Source: Lepidostoma basale (lineage: Eukaryota; Arthropoda; Insecta; Trichoptera; Lepidostomatidae). Taken from it: DNA of 64,000 nucleotides. The stretch is taken from the NCBI GenBank assembly GCA_022606425.2, contig JAHDVF020000840.1, positions 186,001 to 250,000 on the forward strand, given 5' to 3'. The stretch's first letter is position 1. Each line of letters begins with the position of its first letter. Of the stretch, positions 1 through 11,993 are shown piece by piece. The translations under genes were made by a program, and so were the position numbers. The notes beneath the pieces are model-generated. The model had not been told where the DNA came from. It worked only from the letters and a program-made list of their open reading frames with translations, and ran no database searches.

Positions 1-49
1 ATTCTAGAATTACGTACTATATTTTATATTAGATATTAACTTTTAAATG

Positions 50-230
50 TAGAAAAAATTGTAAAGAAAACGGAACAAGTAATAGAGGAAGACCGAAGAA
101 AACGTGGCAGGATCAAAACATGCCGGCTAAGTGAAGATTCGGAGAAATAGACGGGCGTGCATGACACAATGTATGAATGTTGGGAATGCGATAGTAGTAT
201 GCCAGGAAAGAACAGAGTGATGCTTTTATA
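50..230 (+). mobile_element. RTE-like family A fragment
   Basis: Shares AATAGAGGAAGACCGAAGAA, GCATGACACAATGTATGAATG and CCAGGAAAG with 58595-59129. The TTAG tail is lost and a tRNA-derived SINE starts directly after it. Confidence 0.7.
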
Positions 231-492
231 GATAATGGCCGAGTGGTAAGTGGATTGACTGTCACCCCGAAGGTTCCGGGTTCGATTCCCGGCGAGGGCA
301 GTGTAATTGTCACATTGTCTTTGGTCTGGTGTGGAATTCACATGACAATAAAATGGCGATAGATTAGCTACCTATCACATGTCACGAGAATCATTATGAT
401 AGCTATAATAATACCCTTTACATCGATTTGGCTCACGCTGTCATGGTGTAAAGAGCGATTCAACAAAATAATAATAATAATAATAATAATAG
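228..492 (+). mobile_element. tRNA-derived SINE (SINE-A), full-length copy
   Basis: The A box TGGCCGAGTGG (236-246) and B box GGTTCGATTCC (279-289) form a tRNA-like head with pol III promoter spacing. A core follows (TTGGTCTGGTGTGGAATTC, ATGACAATAAAATGGCG, ACCTATCACATGTCACGAG), then TTTACATCGATTTGGC, AAGAGCGATTCAACAAAA and an (AAT)n tail. About eight pieces in the window share this plan, so it is a repeat and not a tRNA gene. Confidence 0.82.
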
Positions 493-913
493 AAAATTAA
501 AAAAATCACTTACATTTGGTTTGTAATATGAATCATTATTTTCAATTAATTCAAATGATTGTATTAAGGGAATCACACGTAAGCACGTCCAATTTTTGTC
601 TTATAATCGTACATCCAAAAGGAACTTCGAATAATCAATATTCGCGTATCCGGAAATGATTAATAGTTATTGGCGATTCTTTATGGTTATAGAGTTATAA
701 GAAATTTGATTTCGCTGCATTTTCTGCAAGGGAGGGTTATTTTGTCTATAAACAGAGGGTGGAGCGATTAATCCTGTTTACTCGACATAATAAACTTTTC
801 CGAAGGGTAACGGGATAATAAATATTTTTAATTAACTAAGGAATGCATGAGGGAAGATTTTAGTACACCAATTTCTTAAATGAAAGAAAATTCCTTAAAT
901 GATTTTATAAGAA

Positions 914-1425
914 ACTAACTAATAAACATCACGCCGTCTCCCGAAGGGATAGGCAGAAAGAATGGACTGACACACTTTTCTTTCCTGACATATTTCTTTC
1001 GCTTCCTCAACATTCATACATCGAGTCATGCACGCGCATCGATTTCTCCGACTCCTCATGTGGCTGACATTCAATATTTGATTTATTTGATCGCGCCACG
1101 TTTTCCATGGTCTTTCTCAATTTTTGGTTCCATTTACATCGTTAAAATATAATTTTTTACCATTCTTACATCATTCATTCTTTCCATATGTCGAAACCAT
1201 CTTAATGATCCTCACATTATTGTGTTCATAACACCATCATTTGCACCGCATTCACTTCTTATATTTTCATCCGACACTCTATCATACACAGAGTATCCAC
1301 ACATTCGTCTAAGAGATCTCATTTCTACTGCATTTATTCTACTTTCATCCTTCTTTTGCCAGTTCCATGCTTCGCTTCCAAACATAAGGGTCGGTAGAAG
1401 AACACCATTTGCACTGCCATTCTAG
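914..1425 (-). mobile_element. RTE-like family A, 5'-truncated copy
   Basis: Minus-strand copy colinear with 58621-59110 over about 500 bases. The tail (TAAC)n and CATCACGCCGTC are at the low-coordinate end. The frame is broken; the + strand frame at 1222-1425 is only its antisense shadow. Confidence 0.8.
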
Positions 1426-1429
1426 CTTT

Positions 1430-2235
1430 TTTGGATAGGTAATTTTATAAGAATTTTACATATTATAAATTTTGGGTGAACTATTATTACACTAATGATG
1501 CTTATTTTGCCAATAATGTATTTTATTACGACTTTGTCAAGTTTATATCTATAAAGAACCAGTAAAAATTATGGGGACATCAACATCATTTGATTAGTCT
1601 TACAGTGTTCTAAGTAGAAATGGCTTCTCCACATGCTCTGTGCCAAGTGATATAAGACCAAACGGGAAATATTGGTAGTTAACGTTAAACTTTAACGGTG
1701 TTTAATCCCCCGTGACAGAAGACGGCCGGTTAAGTGTTATTTAAGTGGCTAAGATCAATCGGCTGGACGTGACTCCAATCAGGGCTTGCACACCGTATTA
1801 TTGAAACGAGAAACTAAGAAAAAGTCATCTGTTCTGTGTCGTATACACTATTAAAAGATACTTTTGTTGTTTTTTAAACAAAGAAGTTAAACTGAATATT
1901 CAATAAATAATACGAATGGATTTAGACTTGGATCTTCTGGCTTACAGGGGTTCAGCTCATGTGGCTATTCCTCTTACGTCTGTTGGGAACATTGTTGGAA
2001 GGTGATTTGGTGGGTTGTTAGTTTATGTGGGGGCATGATTTGTGATTCATTCGTATTACTTATTAAAAAAAAAAACAGAATTAATTTTTACACCGTACAC
2101 CTATTTGATAATTTTGTCTAGTTTTGGGCACACGGAACCCTTATTTATTGGATTTTATTCTTAGTAAGTTAGAATTTATTGTTCTATTAAAGATTTTCTT
2201 GAAAATTTAACAGGTTTATATGGTATAATTTTTAT
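1430..2235. other. No gene or repeat recognised
   Basis: AT-rich sequence without a credible frame. A GC-richer patch at 1690-1800 is unassigned. Confidence 0.5.
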
Positions 2236-2239
2236 GAAA

Positions 2240-2352
2240 TCATCGCGGGGCGAAAAGAGAAGGATGGAGTGGCGCATCGGATAAAGTGTGACAGTCCATT
2301 CTTTCTGCCTACCCTTTCGGGGAGACGGCGTGATGGTTAGTTAGTTAGTTTT
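2240..2352 (+). mobile_element. Short chimeric element sharing the family A 3' tail
   Basis: A head unrelated to family A (GGGGCGAAAAGAGAAGGATG, GAGTGGCGCATCGGATAAAG) is joined to the last 65 bases of family A (GACAGTCCATTCTTTC, CCCTTTCGGGGAGACGGCG, GTTAGTTAGTTAGTT). The same head and junction occur at 62203-62300 and 56163-56265, so this is a repeat family and not a single accident. Confidence 0.6.
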
Positions 2353-2869
2353 ACATTTACAACACAAAATGGAGGTGAAAATATGTATTCTTAGACAAAG
2401 ACGATCAGTGATCTATAATATTTCTCAATAGTTTATTATTCAAATTCAGATGAATATATCATTAATAAAATAGAATTAGGAACTTTTCTTTTGTCTGGCA
2501 ACCCTAAATCTGATAGACTATTTCCCGCCTTTGGGTGTGAGTTACCATTCACAAAATGGCCGTTATTAAAGATTGCCGATCAAAACAAACATCAAGTTTA
2601 CTAATAGGATTGGAAAATGGCTTTCATGCTGTGGCCACACTCTTATTAAACTAATTTGATGACTCGGGGTGGAGCAGATCGGTAGATATCGTGGATATCG
2701 TGAACTTTTTTTATAATATGCAATACTAAAAATAATTTGTTTCGAGGCTAATATGTTACAACAGTATTAATAACTTGAATAACAGTTATCAGCAGATTGC
2801 TAACAAGGATAATAAATATTTATTACAAGCTTGTGATTTTAATTTAATTTCATATGATTTTAATAACTG

Positions 2870-3010
2870 TGTGATTGTCACATTGTCAATGGTCTGGTGT
2901 AGAATTCATTTGACAGTAAAATGACGATGGAATGTCTTAGAGAATCAATATAATAATAAATAAAAACAAATTATTGTATACACAGTTATTGGGTTCAAAC
3001 GACCTGTAAA
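2870..3010 (+). mobile_element. SINE-A core with alternative 3' module
   Basis: GTGTGATTGTCACATTGTC, AATGGTCTGGTGTAGAATTC, GACAGTAAAATGACG, then a module ATTGTATACACAGTTATTGG, GTTCAAACGACCTG shared with 4741-4965. The tRNA head is missing. Confidence 0.65.
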
Positions 3011-3955
3011 TAAAAAAATATATAATGATAAATTGTCAATTATTTCTATAAAATAAATGCACTCACAGTTTTAGATACTTCCGAAATTTCTGTGTTATTT
3101 TTTTTTTTAAATAAATCGATTATTAAAAATCTGTAAATTATGTCAGTGTTCATATATTTATATATTTTTTAATCATTTACTATACAGGCAAATTTTATGA
3201 TAATTTTAAATTAAATTGAAATAACGCAATTTTACTTAATGTATATAATTATTAGCTGCTAGATCCACTGTAACACATATATATTTTTCAAAACAATATG
3301 TTTAACATATAGCCTTATATGAATTCTAGTTCGCGAACCAACCGTTGTTGAATCCTTTTTTTAAATTCGTATATGATTTCTAATTCATTATTTTATTATC
3401 TACAGTTTATAACTTGAACTTTTCCAATTCAGATAATCTATTCTATAAAAAAAAAACGAAGATTCGAATTTTAAATTTGTTGAAATATGTGCGTTAGTTA
3501 TGCATGTAGGTACTACAGTTGTTACACTCAAGAACCAGAAGAACGTCGTCATTCAATATTATAACAAACCGAAATCGAAAAAGCGAAACACAATCGAACA
3601 ATACGTAGTTCCTTGCACCTTCCGATTCGGAGTTAAATCAAATTAGGCATCTTTTTATACGTTTTGGTATTTATTTAATTTAAACCTAAATCGATCTTTG
3701 TGGACCATTTGCCCATGGAGGTGTTGCAACAGCTGCAGACTCTAACGCGCCGTAGAGAAGGCAGCGTTTCGTCACTAGTGAGTAGAGGAACCTGGCTGTG
3801 TAGTCGTGGATCAGCGGTGCATGGAGACAGTCGGTGGAGCGGAAAAACCGACGCCCTTGAGATATAATTAAGTGCTTTTTTCGGTACACCCACTTTTACG
3901 ACACGTGACGCGCTATCATCTCACGAAAACACTTGTATTCCTGATCCCAACAATA
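3010..3955. other. No gene recognised
   Basis: AT-rich. The block 3690-3890 is more GC-rich (frames of about 70 codons on the minus strand) but matches nothing I know. Confidence 0.45.
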
Positions 3956-4004
3956 TGAAATCATATTTATTGTTTCTTAAACAATGATGTAAAACTTCTA
4001 TTAA

Positions 4005-4300
4005 ATCATTGATGGTTGAGGTTTTTGTTTTGTAAAACTCCAATATAATTATTGTTTATAATAATAAACGCGATTGTTTAATGGTTTAACTTGATTTAAT
4101 TCATATATTTACTTATATAAATAGTAGTTACAAATTTGTTTCGCCTTGCGAGGGCATTTTCAAACTGAACCTTGAAGTTTAAAAATGCCCTCGCAAGGCG
4201 AAACAAAGTTGTAACCACTATTTATATAGGTAACTATATGAATTAAATCAAGTAAAACCATTAAGCAATCGCGTTTATTATTATATACAATAATCCTATT
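4005..4300. repeat. Near-perfect long palindrome (fold-back element, TTTCGCCTTGCG family, copy 1)
   Basis: Arms 4049-4160 and 4182-4294 are inverted copies of about 112 bases separated by a loop of about 21 bases. The arms carry ATAATAATAAACGCG, TTGATTTAATTCATATA, TATAAATAGTAGTTAC and, at the centre, TTTCGCCTTGCGAGGGCATT. Adjacent TTGATGGTTGAGG... is shared with the outer end of copy 2. No coding capacity is seen, so it is non-autonomous. Confidence 0.75.
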
Positions 4301-4304
4301 AAAT

Positions 4305-4615
4305 CATTAATACGAATGAAAAAATCTGTCTTCTAGAAGTTTGTCTTTCCAAGGCATCATTAAATGTTAAACATTTTATAAAGGCTTAGAAAATCAAAAC
4401 ATATCATTCCCATAGAATATAATAAAGCTTCTAGAAAACATACGTTTTCATCATCATTTTACATGTTATTAATTTTACAAATTTAAGAATTAAACTTTTT
4501 ATAATATCTTAAAAAGGCAAAACATGTTAACCCCATAAACTATAATATAAATTTTAGAAAACAGGCGTTTTCATTCGTATTATGATATCATTTTATATGT
4601 TATAGATTTTAGCAA
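4305..4615. repeat. Two tandem degraded copies of the TACGAATGAAAACG fold-back family
   Basis: TTAATACGAATGAAA, TCTTCTAGAAGTTTG, then AACATATCATTCCCATAG, TTCTAGAAAACATACG (first copy), followed at 4500 by AAAAAGGCAAAACATG and GTTTTCATTCGTATTA (right arm of a second). Confidence 0.5.
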
Positions 4616-4740
4616 ATTCAACAAATTACGTGTGACAGAAACGGGTTCATTTTTACTAGTCCGCAAACCAAACAAAATAATTGAAATCCACGCTAAACAG
4701 TATGTCTATATGAAAAAAAGTATGTGCGAAACGACAATGA

Positions 4741-4965
4741 CGGCCTCCGTGGCAGAGTGGTAAGAGCTCTGACTGGCATACCAAAGCTCCTGGTTTCGAT
4801 TCCCAGCGATGGCAGTGTGATTGTCACACTGTCATTGGTCTGGTGTAGACTTCTTGTGAGAATAAAATGGCGATAAATTAGATACCTATCACATGTCATG
4901 AGAAGCAATATAATAGATCAACACAATATTATATACAGTAATTGGGTTCAAACTACCTGTTGTAT
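4741..4965 (+). mobile_element. SINE-A with tRNA head and alternative 3' module
   Basis: A box region GTGGCAGAGTGGTAAGAGC, B box GGTTTCGATTCC, core TTGGTCTGGTGTAGACTTC, ATCACATGTCATGAGAAGC, then TTATATACAGTAATTGG, GTTCAAACTACCTG. The (AAT)n tail of the standard form is replaced. The minus frame at 4693-4908 is a shadow. Confidence 0.75.
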
Positions 4966-5179
4966 ACAAATCCTCCGAAAACAGGAAACCAAGGAGAACC
5001 GATTTCGACTAATACTAATGGTTAGATTACGAATGTTAACAATTGCCTTCTTACCGAATATATTTAGTAATCACGTGTTTAATAAAGCTATTAACATTAC
5101 AGAAAAATAGGGTTGAGAAAAAGATTGTTGAGATCATATGATAATGAACCAAGAAAAATGATCTTATATTTAATAGAAT

Positions 5180-5365
5180 CAGAGCGTCTGTTTTCTTGAA
5201 GTTTTATTATATTTAATGAGAATGTCGCGTTTCACATTGCTAAGGTAGTAAAAAATGGTATTGATATTTGACATTTGATAATACCTTAGCAAGGCGAAAT
5301 ATATCACTCCCAGAAAATATAATTAAACTTTTATAAAACCGACGTTTTCTTTCGTATTAATTATT
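5180..5365. repeat. Fold-back element, TACGAATGAAAACG family
   Basis: The left arm has GTCTGTTTTCTTGAAG, TTTATTATATTTAATG and CGTTTCACATTGCTAAGG. The right arm has CCTTAGCAAGGCGAAA, CTTTTATAAAACCGACG and TTTCGTATTAATTA. The hammerhead-like centre on the + strand reads TTGATAA, then stem ACCTT/AAGGC and GAAAT. Confidence 0.6.
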
Positions 5366-5369
5366 TTTC

Positions 5370-7255
5370 TTTTCATTATAACTTTAATGTAGATTTTTTT
5401 CTACAGTGATTCTACGTTTAAAGATTCTAAATTTAATTATACCATTTTAAATGATGTAGAACTACGTACATTTATAATATGATTTTAAGCTTTTTACAGT
5501 TGCCCGCAAAAGTGCAAAATTTTCAGCTTCGCTATACCTCTTAATCGTAGACAGATAAGAAAAAAAACAACGTTAAAGTAAATGGTCTAGAAAAATATTT
5601 GAATTTTCAATGCAATTCATTTGCGTAAATTAATGACACATCCAAAACAAAAGAAGACCGTTTTGTTGAGCAAAAAAAAAAAAACAATAAATGAAACAAA
5701 ATCTCTCCCATCTGCGGATTTGAACACCGGAAGTTGATTGTACTCAAAGAAACATTTTTGGTGAATTTTCGTGAATTTTTGTGAATTTCAAAGTGAATAA
5801 AACCAAGCAAGCGTGAGAAGCATTCCGCAGAGTGCGACTCGCAAAAGCGTTAGAGTAGACTTGTGAATAATTTTACTCGAAGTAAAACAAAAGCTCTAAT
5901 CGCATGTGTTTACATTATTAACGCTCTGTGTGTTTTGGGCAAGTTAACGAAATCGCGGTAGCGTGTCGCATTACTTTTGAATTATCTGAAGGTTTACAGT
6001 TAAGTTCATTATATTCTAATTAGAATTTCGTATCTCTCATTAGTATCATTAACACCCTGCAGAGATTTTATTTGAAATGTTATATATAATACGCATATAA
6101 CTACTTCTGACTATTAAAACAGGTGATTTGGCGTTAACGATTCGTATAGCGAATAATGGCGGAGATTTTTAAGGAATAGTATATGTACGAATGTAGCAAA
6201 GTGGGCAGTAAAATAATGAATAATTAGATTCTACAAAAACATAAGGATATTAATGAAAAATAATTGTTTGATATGTGGTTTAACTACACAGTATGCCACT
6301 GATGTAACGCATTAAAGGTTTTGAATTAAAATTTAACTATGCTTTCGTATGAAGTACTGAATTTGTGGTATATGGTTAACGATATAAACTCAATGATAAA
6401 GGTGTAAAAGCTTCAATATATTTCGAGAAAAATAAACTCAAAAGTGGAAAAGCTGTATTTCTTCATAAAAAAATATTTTGTCTCTAGTGTCAGACGCAGC
6501 TCCCGTGACCTATCAAATTGTGAAAGCGCCCTTAATGTGAGTTACTGTTAAAACAGTCGAACAAAAAAATATATTTGGTAAATTACCAAATTTATTCGTG
6601 GCATCATAATGTAACAGGAAGAAAGTTTATCACCTAAAATCCCACAGGCCCATAATTTTTTTACATGTGATTTGAGAATAATTACCACGCGGATTGGCAT
6701 TCGTTTACACCGTTACTCTCCATTAATGCCGTTTGGGAGCAATTAGCTGCAGAGAGATGGCGTTTTAATTGTTTCTTATAAGGCGATGGACAGTCCGAGG
6801 CTGGCTATTGCAACAGTCTTCTTGGGTCTCCAGACTCGCGAGAACTAATGATTGTGGGAAAATATATACACATATTGACTTAGCTACTCCCAAATGTCTA
6901 CTTGTATTCCCCCAATAACAGGAAAAATTTATAATATATTGCCAAGATTGATGTAGAAAAATACTTTGATATGTATCTAAATAGAAATGCCATCATATAT
7001 CAAATTAAATTTGCTTTATAATTATGGCGAATTCTTTTCGGCCGTTAAAAGTTCACCTCTGAAGCAAAAATGTTTTTTTAATTTCGGATTTAGAATAAGT
7101 TGGAATGAGAATCAACCGTGTATTATTAATTTCATATATAAACTGTTTTTAAATTCGAACATCTGAACTATAAAAAAACTATGAAAGCATCTTAAATCAT
7201 TCCAAATAAAAATCAATAAATATATAAAATTTCGATAGTTACGTGTCAATAGTTT
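5370..7255. other. No gene or repeat recognised
   Basis: Mostly AT-rich. 6680-6860 is a non-repetitive, balanced patch that could be regulatory. Confidence 0.45.
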
Positions 7256-7259
7256 ATTA

Positions 7260-7372
7260 ATTCTTCTTCTTAAAGTACCCTGTCAGGTCTCCACGACGTT
7301 GGCTATCACTCTGGTAAACTCTTCCCTATCCTGCGCTGTCCGGAATAGTTCCTCCACAGTTCCGATTCCCGT
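7260..7372 (-). mobile_element. RTE-like family B tail
   Basis: TTCTTCTTCTTAAAG, CCTGTCAGGTCTCCACGACG, TTGGCTATCACTCTGG, CTATCCTGCGCTGTCC. The same end block occurs at 26131, 28624 and 43066, always with (GAA)n as the 3' tail. Confidence 0.65.
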
Positions 7373-7404
7373 TTATTAATTAATTAAGTAAATGTACAGT
7401 TTTT

Positions 7405-7605
7405 TTATTAATGAAAATGTCTGTTTTCTAGAAGTTATTGTATATTCTAAAGGAATAATGTGTTTTTGTCTTTTGATTATACCTTAACAAGGCATAATCA
7501 AAAGACATGGAATTTGATATGATATTGACATTTGACATTTTATAATGCCCGAGCAAAGAGAAGCATGTCATTCCCATAAAAAATGGAGCTTTTGTCCAAG
7601 AAACT
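7405..7605. repeat. Fold-back element, TACGAATGAAAACG family, internally rearranged
   Basis: AATGAAAATGTCTG, TTTTCTAGAAG, then CTTTTGATTATACCTTAAC with an inverted AATCAAAAGACATGG, and GCATGTCATTCCCATAA at the right. A small internal palindrome has been added to the usual plan. Confidence 0.5.
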
Positions 7606-8082
7606 GTAATATAAATATGTATAAAATAATAACAATGTTTCAAGCGTAAAGTGCACTTATGTTTCAGCACATCTTAATAAAATGTAGAAATCTAAAAAAC
7701 AAATTTCACATTTGAAAGGTCAACGTTTACTATATCGAAAGCTGAAACAATAGAGCTTTCATAGCAAAAGTTTTCGGTATCATCTCAGTTCCCGTTTTCC
7801 TTTCATTGCCGGGTAATGGCACTGTTCCCGGGATATATATATCAGGAGACCAGAAGTTTCCAGACACATAAATATCCTTTAGGACAGAAGATTCCAAGTA
7901 TGGGCAAACCCTGAACCACGCAACTTTGCTTTTTGCAAAAGTGTTTTTATTCGTTCATATATGTAAACAAAATACTTTAATATTTGTTAAGTTATATTGT
8001 CTTTTTTATTTTCGAGAACTTGCAGTATGTTGGCTTAGTTATATGTATGTGAAAAAATAGCAAAAATAATCTGATAAAGTCT

Positions 8083-8200
8083 AAATAAAGACAAAAGTGG
8101 AAGTAGTTAAAAAACATCGTTTTATTTAATTATTATTTAAAATGAACTTCCATCAAGAGATTTCAGTAAAATCATTTGATTATCTGATAAAGTATAATTC
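8083..8200. repeat. Right half of the CTACTTCCACTTTTG fold-back family
   Basis: AAATAAAGACAAAAGTGGAA, GTAGTT and CATCGTTTTATTTAATTATT followed by AATGAACTTCCATCAAGAG and TTTCAGTAAAATCATTTGAT. This matches the flanks and one arm of 52290-52500. Confidence 0.5.
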
Positions 8201-9815
8201 TTATTTAATCCAATAATGTTGTAAAATAAATAAATGATAATACATTGGATGGGGAATGGGGATTGGGAAAGGTGGAATGGGGAATGTTGTAATTACATAA
8301 AGCGTGCGCTTAACCCAACAAATGACAGGTCATAAGTCCTGTAAACACCTTGATCAACCATATTCAGTTTCCAATTAGCATATTCGTCTCTATTGAGATA
8401 CAATTAAATCATGAATTGATAACCCGCAATAGGTGAAATCCAGTATTCGTATACAAGTTTATGTATACATTTAAAAAATATGATAATACGTTTATTAACA
8501 AAAAGGAACAAATGAATATTTATATAATGTTTAAAAATTGTATGTTAATGATATGATTTTTTTTTTTAATTGTATGGTTGTGGTGATCCATCACCTCTGC
8601 ATACCTCTGATATATGATATGCTATTAAAGTATTCAATAATATTTAATTTATTTTAACTATTGTATGTGTACACACCAAAGATATGTTTGTTTGAGATTA
8701 GAATATTACTAACACCGACGCACTCGCAACGTTATGCTGTATACGTCCAGCAAAGGTCTCCTCGGGGTCCGTTTTATTGGTTAAATTTATGACCAGATGG
8801 AATTGCATAGAGGAATACAACAGAGAAGACAGATGTTCGCCATTCGAACAAGGTGGCGATTTTAACTGTATTGTTCTTGTTGTTGGTTGTTAGTTTGTTG
8901 TTTGTTATTGCTTGTAGTCGGTTGCGTCCACAAACTCTAAAACAGATTTATATTCAGGTTTGACTTATGTGGGAACACTGCAGAAATTGCGGGAAGCATG
9001 AGTTTATTTTATGCTTGTCTGAATATAATATAAGGATCGAATACGTTTAACAAGTTTACATTAACATTATTGGAATCTGAATGATATGATATATTATACA
9101 GTATAATACGAATTCATATTTGTTTCAACATTAAAACATTTAATAATGTTGAAGTATCATAGCGTTTTGGCCAAAATAATGATAACATATGATCAATCAA
9201 GTTTAGAGATGAATGAGACAAAATACCTAAAATTTATGCGTAAAATACTATATTTAATAATGGTCCTGTCTAGAGAGGTTTATTAACTTAAAGAAAATCG
9301 CATGTTCTCTTAGGTTATAAAGTTAATTGAAGTATGACGTTAATACGTCTTGTTGTTATAATATATTAATCCATTAACTATACAATACTGATAACCCCGA
9401 TTTCATAGGTTCTTACTTTTAATTTCTTCTCAAACAACAGTTAATAGTTTCGAATATATTGATAAGTATGTGAGTTAACTATGATCTATTAAAAATAAAC
9501 AATTATGTATTTGATAACAGTTATTGTTTAATTTAAAGTTTTATAATTGCTGTGATGGTTATGCTATTTTACCACGTTGAAAAACATGTATATATAAAAT
9601 ACCGTAAGACATAAAATGCTTATTATCATGGTTTCGATATTTTTAGACTTACAATCAAATAATGAAGTTTGTATGTAAATGAATAAAATCAACAACAGAC
9701 GTAATTATTACCTCGGGCAAATACTAAAGCCAAGCAAATAATCATCTTGTCTCCTCGTTTGTCTAATGGAATTACCCATATAAAGTCGGCTTACATATTA
9801 CTCCGATATAATATA
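8200..9815. other. No gene recognised
   Basis: AT-rich, with a patch at 8700-8950 of higher GC. 9130-9185 carries the outer end of the CAGCTG fold-back family (AATGTTGAAGTATCATAGC). Confidence 0.45.
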
Positions 9816-9818
9816 ATC

Positions 9819-10560
9819 CTTTGGCCTTCTCTCACAATGCTATGCTGAAGACCAGCAACTTTATTTTTTCTGCAACCCCGATGACACCAAACATCTTACA
9901 ATCAATAACTGTCAACTACACTGATGCCATATCTAAATGGATGGCATCAAACGAACTTGAACTAAATCCATCCAAAATGGAATTTCTCTGGACTTCTTCC
10001 GCAAAGCGTCAACATCTTATCGATCGTTCTTTAATTTCAACAGCTGACAATGATATCGTTCCCAAAAACTCCACAAATTTTCTTGGTGTAAATCTGTCCT
10101 TAAATCCAATCTATCCACATAAGATGATTAAAATCTGTCAAAAGGAGTATTCCCCACGTCACTTTCAAAACTCTTGTAAACTCCTTCGTTTTATCATGAC
10201 TTGACTATTGTAATGGAATTTATGCAAACATTCCAAAACAACAAGTAAACAAACTTCAATAGGCGTTCAATGCAGCATCAGTACTCATTAAAGGCATTCT
10301 GAAAAAGTCCCATATAACACAGCATCTCAAAGAACTTCACTGTCTTAAAAATCCAGTAAGAATCCAGTATAAACTCTGCTGGACAGTCTTCAAAGCGCTA
10401 CATGGTATGGCACCAAGATATGTATCCAAACTCTGTATAATAGACAGTCTAAATCCAATGAAATCCACACTTCATCTTTTAAATATTTCACACCCAATTT
10501 AAAACTTGTATATATTTTTTTCTATTATACTTTCTAACCGATCGCGTATATCAGATGCAG
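9819..10560 (+). mobile_element. CR1/Jockey-like retrotransposon, older copy with stops and deletion
   Basis: Colinear with 62928-63860 from TCCTTTGGCC to ACCGATCGC. The catalytic box reads AMLKTSN in frame (YADD lost), there are several stops and frameshifts, and about 175 bases covering the DRAFAVAGP motif are deleted near 10475. The 127-codon frame at 9821-10204 is a remnant. Confidence 0.85.
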
Positions 10561-10564
10561 CGTT

Positions 10565-11300
10565 CATATTGATTGAATTCTGAATATTTTATTTAGATCG
10601 TTTTCTTCGCTTAATTTTTGCACTCGACAGTTTAGCCTGGAATAATTTTCCCGCATTTACACCTCAATTGCATCGATGGATCATTAATCATTTGTTTAGA
10701 TCGAGACTGATTAAGCTCTTTCTAAATTACTCTATTAATTTTTTTATTTTTTATATGGTAGCGTTGATTACAACCCTTATACTTAACAATTTCATCACAA
10801 AGATACAGTATTTAACTAAAGATAGATATTTAAAATGAAGCTAGATAGATCAATCCAAACTAATTAATCAAAGGAGGACGGGCGAAAGAGAATGTAGCAC
10901 CACACTGTTCTATCCTTACACATCTCTGAAATTCCTTTTTACTCATATATCATGACTCGCACATTTTTTTGACTTCGAACATGACTGCATATTAGTAATT
11001 GATTATTTCGGTCATGCATATAATTGTAAAATGGGTTATTATTTTATGTTCACAGATATAAGAATATGAAATCACTTGAATATATAAAAAAATTGTTACT
11101 GAACGACAAACAGGGTCCTTCTTAGGCTATAGATTTAGGGCCAGTTCACTTATACAATATTTTAAGGCTTGGAGCAAATGGTTATTTCGGTTTTTAAACA
11201 TTTCGAGAAAAACTCAACTCAACATCGAAAAAAATAGTGTTTTAATTATAAGAAAATGTATTATTATGGAATTCTAAAGTATTAACTTAATAATACCTGA
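10565..11300. other. No gene recognised
   Basis: AT-rich. 11195-11280 shares AACATTTCGAG and TTATTATGGAATTCTA with other unassigned repeats. Confidence 0.45.
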
Positions 11301-11307
11301 ATAATAA

Positions 11308-11445
11308 GTGATTCTTTTTCGGTGTCATATCAGGTGTCCCCGACTATGTCTGTCACTTGAAAGTAGGCATCTCTGTCCCTGGTAGAAACAACTCCTCAAC
11401 GCTTTTCAAAGCCAATCCAGTTTCTTATGCTGTGGAACGAGGAGA
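11308..11445 (-). mobile_element. Probable RTE-like family B tail, diverged
   Basis: GGTGTCATATCAGGTGTCCC, CTCTGTCCCTGG, AACAACTCC follow the order of the family B end with many changes. Confidence 0.4.
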
Positions 11446-11899
11446 TTCGCCTATACTAGGAGATTCAGTATATACGAAGAAAAAAAAATACAAATAATAC
11501 AGTATATATTTCCCATATAACGATGACTAATATAGTAAATTCCTTATTGACAAAGCCAATATAGCATCCCTATATGCACATTTCTATTGCTTACAACAGC
11601 ACATTATTTATTTTCATGTAATGTACGTATAAGCCACGTTACTCCATGTACACTTGTGTTTACATACAAGTGTGATGTTCGTCTATTCCATACATTATGT
11701 GAAGCTAAGAAAGATCTAGGCTCTTCAGAACTCAATGTTGGGGTTTGTATTGCTTTGTTACATGCAGTGCAAACTTATGTATATATTCCGAAAACAGTCA
11801 CATTCGCATCCACTAATGTTTCGTTTTAGTTCAAATAACTAAGTATACGAGTACATCTGTGGTATTCAACATGTTTCAACATTATATCTATTTATTTTA

Positions 11900-11993
11900 T
11901 ACATATATCATCAGCGCCCTCGAGATGAGTAATTCATAAAAATGGCGCTCTATAAATTATCCAATTTATTATTATTATTATTATTATTATATA
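11900..11993 (+). mobile_element. Isolated CR1-like 3' end
   Basis: GCGCCCTCGAGATGAG, AAAATGGCGCTCTATAAATT, then (TTA)n. Same layout as 63910-63985 (GCGCCCTTGAGGTGA, AACGGCGCTTTAAA). Confidence 0.6.

Noticed and set aside
236..300. Functional tRNA gene
   Set aside because: A and B boxes are present, but the same head and downstream core recur in many truncated copies, and the acceptor stem does not pair, so it is a SINE head.
1222..1425. Small protein on the + strand
   Set aside because: Antisense shadow of a minus-strand family A element; the same shadow recurs at 58569-58814 opposite the + copy.
3675..3893. Minus-strand gene of about 70 codons
   Set aside because: Two overlapping frames with no start context, splice sites or recognisable motif; composition alone is not enough.
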